From NCBI RefSeq assembly GCF_007565055.1, contig NC_044558.1, positions 78,455,444 through 78,519,443 on the forward strand: a DNA stretch of 64,000 nt, written 5' to 3'. The stretch's first letter is position 1. Every line of letters begins with the position of its first letter. Below the pieces are notes generated by a model. It saw only the letters and a program-made list of their open reading frames with translations. It was not told where the DNA came from and made no database searches. Below are positions 11,586 to 23,293 of the stretch, piece after piece. The position numbers and the translations under genes are program-made. The DNA comes from Rhinopithecus roxellana. Taxonomy: Eukaryota; Chordata; Mammalia; Primates; Cercopithecidae.

Positions 11586-12265
11586 CCATTGCGTATCTTA
11601 ATTTACTGGCCCAACATTATTCTTCGAGAATTGCCCACTTCTCCCTCATTTCTGTATTTTTTCCACACACATATAGACAAATACTTAGATACACACACAC
11701 ACACACACCACCCTTATAAAATTAACATCTTTCTGAACATATGGCCGTAGCTTTTTATCACACTAACATTATTGAAATCTTCCTCTATCTCTCGCTCGCT
11801 CACTCTGTGTATGTATAAATACCAAGAAATGTAATGGGGAAATATATTTAAAACCACTAACATTTTTAATATCTGCAAGGTTGAGATTCAGGAGAGTTAG
11901 GCAGATATGATATGGAGAGGGGATTTCCATTTGTTATTTAACCTGTACATTCTGTGCTTTGTTGCAAACATATATTGTTTTGGTAGTTTAAATAAATACT
12001 TTTGATAACTAAAATAACACGTGTCCTAAGTCAAATAATTTCTTGCTCCCAATTTAGCTCCATGAATTTGAAACAAAGAAGCTAAGTTTGAAATCTATTA
12101 GACAATTGGCAACGTAGAACACTGAATCATGCTGCATCCTGATGCATCTTTGTAGAGTTTGAAGTGCTTTCTCCTTTATAAATGATTTTGTGCTGCACAA
12201 GTAGATGCTCATGGATACTTGACAGAAATGTCCAGACCTCTGCAGCACATCGTGTATAAAAGGGA
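11586..12265. other. Unassigned stretch with (AC)9 microsatellite
   Basis: No gene recognised. A short (AC)n run is at 11692-11709. The 148-codon minus-strand frame that starts in the neighbouring Alu (12054-12500) is an Alu read-through. Confidence 0.5.
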
Positions 12266-12352
12266 CAAGGGAGGCTGAGGCGGGTGGATCACCTGAGGTC
12301 AGGAGTTCGAGACCAGCCTGGCTAACATGGTGAAAACCTGTTTCTACTAAAA

Positions 12353-12386
<34 letters not shown>

Positions 12387-12545
12387 AGGCATAGTGGTGC
12401 ACCCCTGTAATTCTTCTGCTGAGGCAGAAGAATTCCTTGAACCTGGAAGGCGGAGGTTACAGTGAGCCAAGATTGCGCCATTGCATTCCAGCTTGGGCAA
12501 TAAGAGTAAAACTCCGTCTCAAAAAAAAAAAAAAAAAAAAAAAAA
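12266..12545 (+). mobile_element. 5'-truncated Alu with internal (CA)n expansion
   Basis: Starts at GGGAGGCTGAGGCGGGTGG, about 45 bp into a normal Alu, and ends in a poly(A) tail. The A-rich linker between the monomers has become a (CA)15-type microsatellite at 12355-12384. A 7-bp ATAAAAG (12256-12262 and 12547-12553) may be the target duplication. AluS/J-like divergence. Confidence 0.92.
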
Positions 12546-13300
12546 GATAAAAGACTGTGCTCCAGTTTCTTCTAGGAGTTAAACACAGGAAATGGTCTGC
12601 TTGCCTGCTGGTTTCAGGCAGTGCCTACCTGCCTGGGGACTATAAGTCACGCTGTGTGAGGCTCCTGGTGAGCACATGGGATGCCCAGGGACCTTCAGAA
12701 GCAATTCATATTTCTAACTATTTTAGCAACTCATTCCATGAGACATTTATTGGTAGCAAGAACTTGTTTAGAGACTTTCACAGAGCAGAGACAGACAAGT
12801 GCATAAACATGAATAATTATCTGCAAGAGATAATTGACGACGTAGATCTCACAGGTGGAAAAGGACAAAGCCTTTTTTCCGTGTTTGATCCCCTGTCGTC
12901 GTGATGAAAGTGACTTGTTTCATGCAGTTGATAACACACCTCGGATTCATCTTCATTAGTGTTCCTTTTAGCAGGATCTACCTGCTCCACGTTTGACAGT
13001 TTTTATTCTGGTAGGCTTTCAATTAAACTCCATAGATAAAAGGTATTTTTCCTTCAAAGACATGTAAAATCATCTTTCACTAATGAGTAGATTTGAATGA
13101 CATAGTTTCACAAGACTGTATCCGACTGCAATGAAAACCGTTAGAAGTTTCTTCTTTTCAGTCACTGATTGCCGTGTTCCGTAAACAGAATGATTTTTAT
13201 TTTTAATATATAGTGGTAAATACAGTCTACAAATTCAGGGTCTGAAAAAAGAAATAAGCCAAACTTTGAAATGTGTTCACAGAAGTGTAAAAGAATGAAT
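12546..13300. other. Unassigned stretch with a possible L2 relic
   Basis: Positions about 12715-12900 (AACTCATTCCATGAGACATT onward) resemble an ancient L2-type 3' region, low confidence. The 115-codon plus-strand frame at 12557-12904 spans it, has no recognisable domain and is probably chance. Confidence 0.4.
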
Positions 13301-13408
13301 AAAAGCAGAAAGTCAAGTTCTTTCCATGTTTGTAGCTCATGGAAAAGCTACCTTTTGTCCTGGTCACATGTACTGCCACAGTGTGTTTTGTGGTGACTGT
13401 TTCCAAGG
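13301..13408 (+). repeat. Copy A of a diverged ~105-bp direct duplication
   Basis: Shares with 14509-14607 an ordered series of matches: AGAAAGTC, ATGTTTGTAGCTCATG, GTCCTGGTCACATG and TTTCCAAGG. The two are in the same orientation, about 1.2 kb apart, with indels and perhaps 75-80% identity. It could be two fragments of an old dispersed repeat that I do not recognise, or an old local duplication. Confidence 0.7.
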
Positions 13409-13629
13409 CCCCCCCAGGATTGCAGGAGACATAGCTTGGGGAGGAGGGAGTGGGGCGGAAGGAAGGGTGAGGCCGGCTTTGCCCTTGACACACTGGCCCC
13501 CTGGTCATTCTGATGGTATGGGAACCCAGTAGGCCTCAGTTTTCTTGGCTAAATTAAATTTTTCCCGAACTAAAATAGAATAAGAATCCTGTACAACATG
13601 CTTTTGGGCCAAACTTTCATTTAAAATAA

Positions 13630-14010
13630 GTCAGGATGGATACAAAACATACATACATACACACATATACACAATTTTGTAAATACTTATATTGTAAATA
13701 CTTGTATTTCACATACATACCTATATTTATATAACTATATATTGTATATACACCTATATTTCACATATATAGAAAGAGATAGATATAGATATACACGCAT
13801 TTGTGTGGCAGGATAAATATAAAGAGAAAGAACAGGATGGAAATATTTTGTGGATATAGACATAGATATAGATAGCTCCTGGCCCTGGCTGTCTCCTCTT
13901 CCCTGCACTCTCCTGCCCAACATATGTATACACACACACATATATGTATTTATGTATACACACACATATAGACATATATGTACATGCACACACACATAGG
14001 TATATATAGT
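13630..14010. repeat. CA/TA/TAGA simple-repeat cluster
   Basis: Interspersed runs: (CATA)n near 13646-13670, TATATA-rich 13690-13770, (GATATA)n about 13770-13795 and 13855-13880, and (CACA)(TATG) runs at 13925-14003. The 86-88-codon minus-strand frames here are low-complexity artefacts. Confidence 0.85.
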
Positions 14011-14290
14011 ACATCTTCACTTAAAATCATTCATATGTTAATAGATCCTTAGAAACTATAACTTTAAGTGAAAAGATGTGTGATAGGTCCTCAGGTCCTC
14101 AGACAACGTCCTTTCCTTCAACATTATCTGGTTATAATGTTGATGAGGAAAAAAATGGGCTCTGTCTTATGTCTTTCTCTTAAAGTCACAGTTTCCAAGA
14201 GCCTGTTGCTGACCTTAAGTGAGAAATTATACATCCTGCCACTCTTTCTTTTTTACTTCTCATACTTACACCATTTACATTTAAAGTAAT
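14011..14290. other. Unassigned, possibly repeat-derived
   Basis: The stretch around ATTATCTGGTTATAATGTTGATGAGG and CTTAAGTGAGAAATTATACATCC looks like a decayed dispersed element, but I cannot name the family. Confidence 0.3.
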
Positions 14291-14469
14291 TACTGATATG
14301 TCAGGGTTTCGTTCTGCTTTTTTTAAATTTGTTTTTTCTCTCTGCTGCTTGTTCTTCTGTGTCTTTTCTTGTCCTCATGTGGGATGCATGAAAAGTTTTT
14401 AGAATTCCGTCTTTTATTATCTTATTGAGCACATTGCATTGTATGGTTTTCTTGGTAGATGCTGTAGTT

Positions 14470-14471
<2 letters not shown>

Positions 14472-14507
<36 letters not shown>
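14472..14507. repeat. (TG)18 microsatellite
   Basis: An uninterrupted TG/GT dinucleotide run of about 36 bp, long enough to be polymorphic. It directly precedes copy B of the local duplication. Confidence 0.97.
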
Positions 14508-14508
<1 letters not shown>

Positions 14509-14509
<1 letters not shown>

Positions 14510-14607
14510 AAAATAGAAAGTCTAGTTTCCTCAATGTTTGTAACTCATGAAAGTTCAGTCCTGGTCACATGCATTGTCACTGCACTTTGTGGGTTCTCTT
14601 TTCAAGG
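14509..14607 (+). repeat. Copy B of a diverged ~105-bp direct duplication
   Basis: Partner of 13301-13408 (see that entry). Diagnostic shared words are AATGTTTGTAACTCATG, GTCCTGGTCACATGC and TTTTCAAGG. It sits between a (TG)18 and a (CA)9-type microsatellite. Confidence 0.7.
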
Positions 14608-16670
14608 TACCATGTTACTATATGGTCACACACACACACACACACACGGTATCAGAGGATGCAGATATAGACATGGTACCCCTTTGAATGAAGCATACAT
14701 ACCTTACTTCCATTTCTGTCCCTTTGCTCTCCTCACTTTTCAAATATAATTTTCTTACATCATTTCCTCTGCATACATTGATCACCACAATAGATAATAA
14801 GTTTTGCTTCAATCCTAAAATATGATTAAAGACACTCAGGAGGTGAAAGATAGTGTATGTTATTTGCTTCCATTTTTATATATAATTCTGTTTTCTTTCT
14901 TTCTGAGGGTCAACATTTTCTTCTGCCACCATTTTAGTTTGTTTGGGGAGGTCCCCATTACTCATCTTTCAGGGTATATCTTGTAGTAACATATTCTCAT
15001 AGTTACATTTTAACAGAAAATGATTTTTTTGTCTCTTCATTTCTGAAGGATTATTTCACCAGATATAGGATTTTGGTTTTAGGTGTTTTTATCTTTAAGT
15101 ATTTGAACAATGTTGCCCCACTTTCTTCTCATTTCTGTCATTTCAGATGAGAAATTCATTGTCCTTCGAATTGGTATTTCTTAATAAATAATGTATTTTT
15201 TTTTCTGTTTTTAATCTTTTCTTGTTGCTTTCAGTTTTTGGAAGTTTAATTATGGCATGTCTTGGTGTGGCTTTCTTTGGGTTTATCTCATTTGAAATAG
15301 TCTCAGCTTCTTGAATCTGTAGGCTGATGTCTTTTTGCCAAATTTGGGAAGTTTCTAGACGTTATTTCTTTGAAAAGCATTTCAGTCCTACACTTTTTTC
15401 TCTCTCTTTCTGTGACTCTAATGACATAAAACTTAAGCCTTTTTTTATTGGTCCGCAGATCCTGAATGCTCTGTTCATTTTTTTTTCATTAACTTCTTCT
15501 CTTTCATTCGAATCAAGTAAATTTGATACATCTTCCTCCTGTTCCACTTAATCTCTTCTATCTCCACTCTACTATTGAGCCTATCCAGCTAGTTTTTTTT
15601 TTTTTTTTTTTTTTTTATTTTTTATTTTTCAGTTCTATAATACCCATTTGGTCTTTTAAAATAACTTCCACTTTACTGAGATTTTGTGATTTTTTCATTT
15701 GTCTCAAGAGAGTTGTAATTTCTTGTTAAAGTATGTTTAATGATGGCTGCTTTCAAATTCTTGTCAAATAACTCTCACATCTGATTCATCTCAGTATTTG
15801 TATCTGTGCTTATTTTTTCCTCCAACTGCAGATTCCCTGGTTCCTGGTATGTTGACTGATTTTTCAACTGTATCCTGAAAATGGTTATTGTTCTGTAAAA
15901 GACACTGCGTCCTATTTAAGCCTTTTTTTTAGCAGGCATTAGGCTTGCTTAGGGTTGGCGTATGTCTAGCGTATATTTTCGGTATGTGGTTTGAGTGACA
16001 GTTTAGTTTTCAGAGCCCTTTTAGCACTTCTCTGTTCTGCTTTATTCTTCTGGTGCTGCCAGGCTCCCACTCGATCCTGGCTGGTGCCGCCTGCAGCTAC
16101 AGAAAGTGCTTTCCTGGACCACCTTCCATGGGGTGGCAGATGATGCTGGTCCTTGGTCTCCTGATGCCCTTGAATGCAGCACCAGGTGCGGATCAGCCTC
16201 CGTGGCCTTCATTGTTGCCACAGTGGGTGGGTCAGCTGGCTGGTGCTATGGTGTGTAGCATTGGTTGAGGGGGTTCCCTGGTGCTCTGATATGCTGCAGG
16301 CAGATTAGCCAGCAAATGCCCCAGGTGTGCAGCAGCTGTCTGCTGGCTGCCCTTTACCCCAGTTCTATAGCCAGAGAAAGCCGCTTTTCTTGGAATATTT
16401 TGCTGATGCCTATTGGGGGTGTCCAGATGGTAATCCTCTCTGGTGCCCGCCTGCGAGATGTGTGAGAAGTAAAAGTAAAACCAAGAGACTTCCCCACTTT
16501 GTTGTTCAAGTCTTGAGCTCCCCAGCTAGTCTGCCTTCTTTCTTCCACAGAGTCCTTCCATTGCTCTCTGTTGAGTTATAGCTAGGATTGTTAGTCATAT
16601 TTATGAGTGAAGAGCCGGGAGAAAAAGCATATACACCACCCTGTGTTGGTACCAGAAGTTTATATTAGCG

Positions 16671-16671
16671 C

Positions 16672-16706
<35 letters not shown>

Positions 16707-17007
16707 TTGAGATGGAGTCTCACTCTGTCGTCCAGGCTGCAGTGCAATGGTATGGTCTCGGCTCACTGAAACCTCTGCCTCCTGGGCTCAACTGATTCTC
16801 CTGCCTCAGCCTCCGGAGTAGCTGGGATTACAGGCACCTGCTACCATGCCCGGCTAATTTTTTTTTTTTTTTTTTTTTTTTGTATTTTTAGTAGAGACAG
16901 TGTTTCACCATGTTGGCCAGGCTGGTCTCGAACTCCTGACCTCGTGATCCACCTGCCTCAGTCTCCCAAAGTGCTGGGATTACAGGCGTGAGTCACCGTG
17001 CCCGGCC
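16671..17007 (-). mobile_element. AluS-type SINE with (TTTA)n tail and internal poly(T)
   Basis: Antisense dimeric Alu. Its 3' tail has become a (TTTA)10 microsatellite (16671-16710), and the middle A-rich linker is expanded to a T22-type run at about 16859-16880. It ends CCGTGCCCGGCC at 17007. The last steps of the body match AluS. Confidence 0.94.
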
Positions 17008-17330
17008 ATAGCACATCTCTTAAAAGGCTACAGTGTTTCATCCCTTTTTTTCTATTAACACACTTCATTTTTAATATTAACTCAAGGTGACACAACTAGC
17101 AAAAGAGACGGGGTCTCCACACCTGTGCCTCCTGACTGCTGTCATTCATTGTGAATTAACATATATGTTCCATTACCCTGGAACAAAACTAGCAGAGCTT
17201 CTCAATTCTTGTTAAAAAATAATAGCTTTCCTTTCAGAGAGAAAAGGATGATGTTTACACAAAAATGGACAGGCTTTAGAATAAATATTTATCTGGCAGG
17301 AGAAGGAACCTAGATGTATCAGATTATCTT
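17008..17330. other. Unassigned short interval
   Basis: No gene or repeat recognised between two Alus. Confidence 0.5.
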
Positions 17331-17343
17331 AAGAAAATCATGC

Positions 17344-17659
17344 GGCCGGGCGCGGTGGCTCAAGCCTGTAATCCCAGCACTTTGGGAGGCCGAGACGGGC
17401 GGATCACGAGGTCAGGAGATCGAGACCATCCTGGCTAACATGGTGAAACCCCGTACATGGTGAAACCCCGTCTCTACTAAAAATACAAAAAAAACTAGCC
17501 GGGCGAGGTGGCGGGAGCCTGTAGTCCCAGCTACTTGGGAGGCTGAGACAGGAGAATGGCGTGAACCCGGGAGGCGGAGCCTGCAGTGAGCTGAGATCCG
17601 GCAACTGCACTCCAGCCTGGGCGACAGAGCGAGACTCCGCCTCAAAAAAAAAAAAAAAA
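17344..17659 (+). mobile_element. AluY-type SINE with internal 17-bp tandem duplication
   Basis: Full-length sense Alu with a perfect 13-bp target duplication AAGAAAATCATGC (17331-17343 and 17660-17672). ACATGGTGAAACCCCGT is present twice in tandem (17438-17454 and 17455-17471), a private duplication absent from normal Alu. Otherwise it is close to young AluY. Confidence 0.96.
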
Positions 17660-17672
17660 AAGAAAATCATGC

Positions 17673-18185
17673 ATAGCTGTTAGAATCAGCTTTGACTAAA
17701 CGAGGATAATATGATGAATAGCAAACATAATATATGCAAATAACTTCGCATTATAAATACCTATTGTTTTCACTTTCCATAAACTGTGGTAATCAAAATA
17801 AAAATGATAAACTGATGGGGGGAAACGTGGGGGTTGGGAAGCTGAGGGAGGGCATTCGGGTTTGGCTCCGTCAAATTATGTACCCTTTTATTATCCAAGT
17901 TAATGGTATTGTGTTTATAAGCATTTGTGCCCTAATTCATTTCCCCAGGCTGCAAACAATTTCCTTGTGCTCAACCAGATTCATCAGTCCTCCTAGTAGA
18001 TAATCCTGCTTCACAGTTTGTTCCCAAATGAGTTTAGTATGAATGGAGCTTCCAGTCTGAAACCATACACATCTTCCTCATCCTTACATCTCTGCCAAAG
18101 CCCTGTCCTGCAGACTCCAACCCTTCCAGTCCATCTCACGGTGGATACTCCCAGGCAGTTCACATAGCTTCATTTATGGCATATA
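17673..18185. other. Unassigned unique stretch
   Basis: No gene or repeat recognised. The 89-codon plus-strand frame at 17734-18003 has no recognisable motif. Confidence 0.5.
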
Positions 18186-18374
18186 GCATAGTTACCAGAT
18201 GAAGTACAGGAAACCCCAGTTAAATATGAGTATAAGATAAATAGTGAATAATTTGAAAGTATAGTGTGTCTCAAATATTCTATGGAACATACTTCTACTA
18301 AAAAATATACATTATTTATCCGGTATTCAAATTTAACACCATGCACTTTTATTTGCACAGTCTGACAATCCTCT
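18186..18374. mobile_element. Decayed palindromic MITE (MER53-like, tentative)
   Basis: The left half (CCAGTTAAATATGAGTATAA, then AGATAAATAGTGAATAATTT) is an imperfect inverted copy of the right half (ATTATTTATCCGGTATTC, then AAATTTAACACCATGCAC). They meet near ATTCTATGGAACATAC. This is the form of a short non-autonomous DNA transposon with full-length inverted repeats. The MER53 name is a low-confidence recollection. Confidence 0.65.
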
Positions 18375-18995
18375 ATTGAGGTCATCATGTTTCCACCTTC
18401 CAAAACATATCTGTCAGAAAATACACATTTTTACTCTAGCTGAAGATGACTAGTTTAAGGAAAGCTGCGGTAAAACTTAAACGCTATCTTCCTTAATTCC
18501 TTTACTTTACACTGAGCACATCAAAAACACAGTCTAATGTGGCCACTAAATCAATGCAATAAGAAAACGCGAAGCATTATTGTCACATTTACTGTCCAAT
18601 ACTGTTTCTGTGAATTAAGAAAATGCACACAATATTACAACGTATTTTGCAATAAGATGTGTCAGGGTCAAGCACATGTCACAAATCTATCCGAGTGGTG
18701 TTTGTACAGGATAGAAAGAGATGAAGAAGATATTTGTATTGAAGGGGGAAATGAAATGCAACCATAACAGAGACACATACAAACCCTTGATGTTTCTGTG
18801 CCATGAGATGAGGAGTATAATTACATCAAATCTCTGCACTCGTATCCAGACAAGAAAAGAAGACAAAATAAAGAAACAAGTCCTTGAAAGAAACACAGCA
18901 TTTCTATCCAGTGAGGAATATGAAGATATACCGGAATACATTTGTGGCCCGTCAGCACTGCTGGTCTGAGAAGCACTGCCATCGTGTTCACAAAC
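18375..18995. other. Unassigned unique stretch
   Basis: No gene or named repeat. Overlapping frames of 76-84 codons on both strands show nothing recognisable. Confidence 0.5.
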
Positions 18996-19215
18996 TTTGG
19001 AATAGGTTCATTTGAGCTTCCCTAGTTCTGCCACACACTCTCCAGACAACCTGGGACAAGTTTCTGAGCCTCGGTTTCCATATCTGTAAAAGGGGAATAA
19101 GAATGCTCATCCCCCAGGATTTCTGTGAGAGTTAAATGAGATAATGTATGAAACTGCCTTGATATAAGACCTGACAGATCAACGCATGTATGATAAATGG
19201 TTTACTATTATTGTT
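18996..19215 (+). mobile_element. MIR SINE, nearly complete
   Basis: Good match in order to MIR: CTGCCACACACTCTCCAGAC, GGGACAAGTTTCTGAGCC, GTTTCCATATCTGTAAAAGG, GAGAGTTAAATGAGATAAT. The end, with ATAAATGG and TATTATT, is also typical. An ancient mammalian-wide repeat and the best-preserved MIR in the window. Confidence 0.88.
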
Positions 19216-21203
19216 AGAGAAATGGGATATGATATTATTATCTAGATTTCTAATGTGTCTTCCAAACTACAATCTAAATGTTATGAGTAAATCAAGGATG
19301 TTTTAAGTTTTTTTCTGCCTCTCTTCTCTCCCCACCTCTCAATAAACACTTATGCATGATTAATTGTAATTGAGTAAGGAGAACAGATTTAGATGAGAAC
19401 CATGAAGAATCGTTTTTAAAAGACAGAGAGACTCTACGAAGTGCTGTCATGGGTTTTAAGTTTAGAGACAAGAAGTGCTGACTGTGATATGGGTGACAAA
19501 TTAAGGAACCGACAGGAGCCAGATTCTTCAAAATTAGCCACTTTTTGATCCATCTTTTTTCTTCTCATTTTTATTATGACGTAGATATAGAAACTATTTG
19601 TTTTCTTTTTTGTCTATAAAAACATCAGGGGTCCAACCACAGCAATATATAGAAAGGAACACTGAAGCTAGCTTCAGGGAGGCAAAAGGGAGTGGTGGGG
19701 CTTGCAGTAACCTAGTGTGGGTATCAGCACACACCCTGTTGAAAGAGAGCAGCTGGCTTCCTCAGGCGGGAAGGCAGGGCTGGTGTTGCCCGAGCTTCCT
19801 GTTTTTGATAAAATGATAGGAATACATGTATTTGTGTTGAATCTCCCAATTTTAAAACAGTGACTCAAAAATATCTAAAGCAGTGTGTGAGTAAAATAAA
19901 AAAGAGTCCCATGCCTGCAAGACAAAATTGGGAACATCGGGCTGTTGGTGTGTATACTTTTTCTTTAAGTCACAAAAGAATGATTATCTTGTCCACTACT
20001 TTTGTTTCAGATGAGAAAACCTGAGACCCAGACGAGGGAAACCGCTTTCCACGGTTCATCGTGAACAACTGGCCAGGATGGGACAGAAGCCCATACATAG
20101 CTTCATTCCAGCCTTCATTCTCAGAACAAAAAGAAGGCCGTGGCCTGGGCTGCACCTGAGCCTGGCTTCAGCGTAGGAGGGATTCTGGCTCCTGACGATG
20201 ACCTCAAGGTTAGAATGAATGCCGAAGATGCCTTTTCTGTGTGTGCTTTCCTTTTTTAAATAAAATCCAAATTGCTTTTATTTCATGAAGAGCAACTACA
20301 TTTCCAGGTTGCTTTAGTCTTCTAGGGATCCTTGGCCAGACCTACCCTGTGTTAGGTTCCTTATCTGTAAAACGGGGAGGGTCTCACGAACTCACAGGTG
20401 TGGTATGAGGACTGAATCGATCACCTGCAGTGGCGATCCTAACCTCCAACTTTCCCTAAGAAACAATTCCACTTTATGCATAAAAATTAATGCTTGTAAC
20501 ATGTGTTTATCCAAAATAAGACCAACAAAAGATGATTCTCCTCCGATAGTGCAAACTAATAAATAAGACACATTTTGAGGTTTATTCTAATTAATAAAAG
20601 CATTATATCCATTAAAGAGTCGTAACTTAATTCTATCTTCTTAAAAGAAGTAGCTTACATTGTTCATAATTGTGTTAAATGTTAACACTTGCATCATGAG
20701 TTACTTCAGAGAAAGGGTAATAAGCCCCATGTGGCTCTCTGCCTCTCTTTGTTAAAAGGCAATCACAGAAACAGGCACACATGCGTTTAAAAGCCTCAGA
20801 AAAAGATCTTTCTTGTAGAATTAACATTGGTCTTCAATAGCTTGTCCCACTTTTGCATTCTTGTTCACAGATGAAATAGTTGTTCTCCATTGTAAGGCAA
20901 AACCACTTTGAGGACTCAGAGTTCAATCCTGTTGCTATTCTCAGAATTCACTTCTAGTGATACGGTATTTTTTCTTTGTAATTTCATTACAAAAAAAAAT
21001 GTTTGTAGGCTACTTCTGAGCCATAAGCTTTGATTACTTTAATGATCACACAACATATTCTGGAAGCATGTTTTCTAAGTGCATCCTGGTGTGTGAGTAT
21101 TTAATTATATTACATGAAATAATTGATAGCTAAGAAGAAGACAAGGTTAACTTTGGTAAGGGAAAATGTGAAAATTGCCCTCTAATTCTTTTCTAATGAA
21201 AGC

Positions 21204-21236
<33 letters not shown>

Positions 21237-21786
21237 AAATAATAGTAACATATATAACACAACAACATATTCCCTAAACATTTTGTGTCAAGTACTGTGT
21301 TAGGCAGTGAACTCCAAATTTGACCAAGACGCAGACTTTGTCCTGAGATTCTTAGAATCTCCAAGGGAGGACATGGCACCTGTGGAAGTCATCGTTTTGA
21401 TCATTTTGCAAGGTGGACACTGGTCAGGATAATGACGGAGATGTAGATCTGATGTCCAGAATCTCAGGAGTGTGAACGTCTGTTTCTCCACCATAAAACA
21501 GGAAACGTCATTCCTGGGGAAGAACACCAATGAACAGGCACCTCCTTAGAGAGATGGTGCATTTATAACCAGGAAGAAAGGAAACAAAAGTTCAATATGA
21601 GAACAATCTTCACAAATGGGAAGAAGAGAGATCTTGGCTGATTTTACCTCTGTAATTATGGCAAAGGGACAACTGAATGGGTGGAAAGGCAACATGCAGT
21701 CCTTCCTTTGGAGTAAGGTTATTAATTTTGGTTTTATCTCTGTATCTCATTTACACAGGGTTCAGGAAACATTTTGTGATGACAGC
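19216..21786. other. Mostly unique stretch with small MIR pieces
   Basis: No gene found. Weak MIR fragments at about 19995-20100 (minus; CAGATGAGAAAACCTGAGACC) and 20335-20425 (plus; CCTTATCTGTAAAACGGGG). A (GT)13 microsatellite is at 21204-21229. Confidence 0.5.
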
Positions 21787-22233
21787 TGTATTAGATTCCT
21801 AGGGGCTACATAATAAAGTACCATCAACTACTTGGCTTAACACAACAGAAATTCTTGTCTCGCAGTTCTGGAGCCTGGAAATCTAGAACCAAGGTGCCAC
21901 AGGGTTGCTCTCTACTGGAGACTCTGAGAGAAAGTCTATTCCAGGCCTCTGTCTGAGATTCTGATAGTTTCCCACACACTTTGGTGACCCTTGACATTAT
22001 TCTAGTCACTGCTTCAGTCTTCACCTGATGGTATCCCTGTGAGTTTATCTCTGTTTTCTCTCATTATACAAACACCAGTCATATTGAACAAGGGGCCCAT
22101 CCTGCTCCAGTATGACTTCATCTCAACCCAATTACATCTGCAGAGACCCTATTTCCAAATAAGGTTGCACTTCACATGTATCAAGATTTAGGACTTCAAC
22201 ACATCTCTTAGGGAGACAAAATTCAGTGCATCA
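21787..22233 (-). mobile_element. MLT1-type MaLR LTR
   Basis: Antisense MLT1 LTR. It reads TGTATTAGATTCCTAGGGGC, CAGTTCTGGAGCCTGGAAAT, ATTACATCTGCAGAGACCC and ends near AATTCAGTGCATCA. Diverged solo LTR; no convincing target duplication is visible. Confidence 0.82.
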
Positions 22234-22544
22234 AATTGTACTTAAAATAAATATTTTACGTGGGCTCAATTATATATAAGTAGCCTGAAGAGTCCCATAG
22301 ACAAGCATATAAACATGAATGGATTTCCAAAATACAGTGTTAAGTAGAAAATGTTAAGAAAAAAAATGACTAAGAATAAGAGCACAATACTATTTATTTA
22401 TATGGAAGCTGTGTCACCAGCTAATTACTATATATCTTTCAGGAATAAACATTTTTAAGCACAAATATCAAATAGATTAGTGTAGTACCTATGGGGAAAA
22501 AAGAATGGTGGGTGGGGGTGGGGATGAGATGAGTGGTTTAAAAC
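22234..22544. other. Unassigned interval
   Basis: A-rich, no gene or named repeat seen. Confidence 0.45.
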
Positions 22545-23293
22545 AATGGCCCCAGATTACTTGAAATTTGTCCCATTTAGGTGTAGGTTCTACATCTCTT
22601 CCTCTTGAGTTCGAGTGGGTTTTCGACGGTTTCAGCCATTAAAGTATGGCAGAAGTGATGCCTTCAGCATATTTGGTTCTCTTAGGACTCTTGCCCTGGA
22701 GGAAGCTAGCTGACACATGAGAAGAAGCCATGTGCAAATACACAGTCAACAGCCCCAGCTGAGCTACAAGTTGACAGGTGGCATCAGCTGCAGCCGTGTG
22801 AGTGCACCATCTTAGACTTGCAGCTCAGTTGAGCCTTCAGATGACTGCAGCCCCAGCTGATAGCTTATTTTAATTGCATGAGATCCCGCACAAAACTACT
22901 GAGCTGATACCTTGATCTATAAAATTAGGAGTAAAATCATAGTTATAGGCTGGGGGTAGTGGCTCATGCCTGTAATCCCAGCACTTTGGGAGGATGAGGC
23001 CAGGTGGATCAAAAAGTCAGCTGTTCAAGACCAGCCTGACCAACATGGTGAAACCCCATCTCTACTAATAATAGAAAAATTAGTCGGGCATGGTGGCATG
23101 CACCTATAATCCCAGCTACTTGGGAGTAAATTGCTTGAACCCGGGAGGTGGAGGTTGTGGTGAACTGAGATTGTGCCACTGCACTCCAACCTGGGTGACA
23201 GAGTGAGACTCCATCTCAAAAAAAAAAATTCATAGTTGTGTTAAGTTGCTAAGTATTGGAATCATTTGTTAATACAGCAATTCTTAACTAGAA
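22545..23293 (+). mobile_element. MLT1-type MaLR LTR, split by an Alu
   Basis: Positions about 22545-22947 and 23229-23293 form one sense LTR. Diagnostic parts are CTTGCCCTGGAGGAAGCTAG, GTGAGTGCACCATCTTAGAC, AGCCTTCAGATGACTGCAGC, and after the Alu TTAAGTTGCTAAGTATTGG and CAGCAATTCTTAACTAGAAC. The split and the target duplication around the Alu prove the order of insertion. Confidence 0.72.
22948..23228 (+). mobile_element. Alu SINE with internal deletion
   Basis: Sense Alu inserted in an MLT1 LTR, with imperfect target copies AAAATCATAGTTATA (22933-22947) and AAAATTCATAGTTGTG after the tail. The usual aggctgaggcaggag stretch after ACTTGGGAG is missing near 23127. AluS/J-like. Confidence 0.92.

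Larger units (their letters stand above)
14290..16620 (-). mobile_element. Old, diverged L1-like antisense sequence (tentative)
   Basis: T-rich prose-like sequence such as GAATCTGTAGGCTGATGTC, TTTGGGAAGTTTCTAGACG, CAAATTCTTGTCAAATAACTC and TCCTGTTCCACTTAATC resembles the antisense 5' half of ancient L1M elements. It is interrupted by (TG)18 at 14472-14507, copy B of a local duplication, (CA)n at 14630-14647 and a poly(T) run at 15593-15616. No intact frame is present. Family and exact limits are uncertain. Confidence 0.45.

Noticed and set aside
12557..12904. 115-codon frame
   Set aside because: Spans possible L2 relic sequence; no recognised family and no supporting signals.
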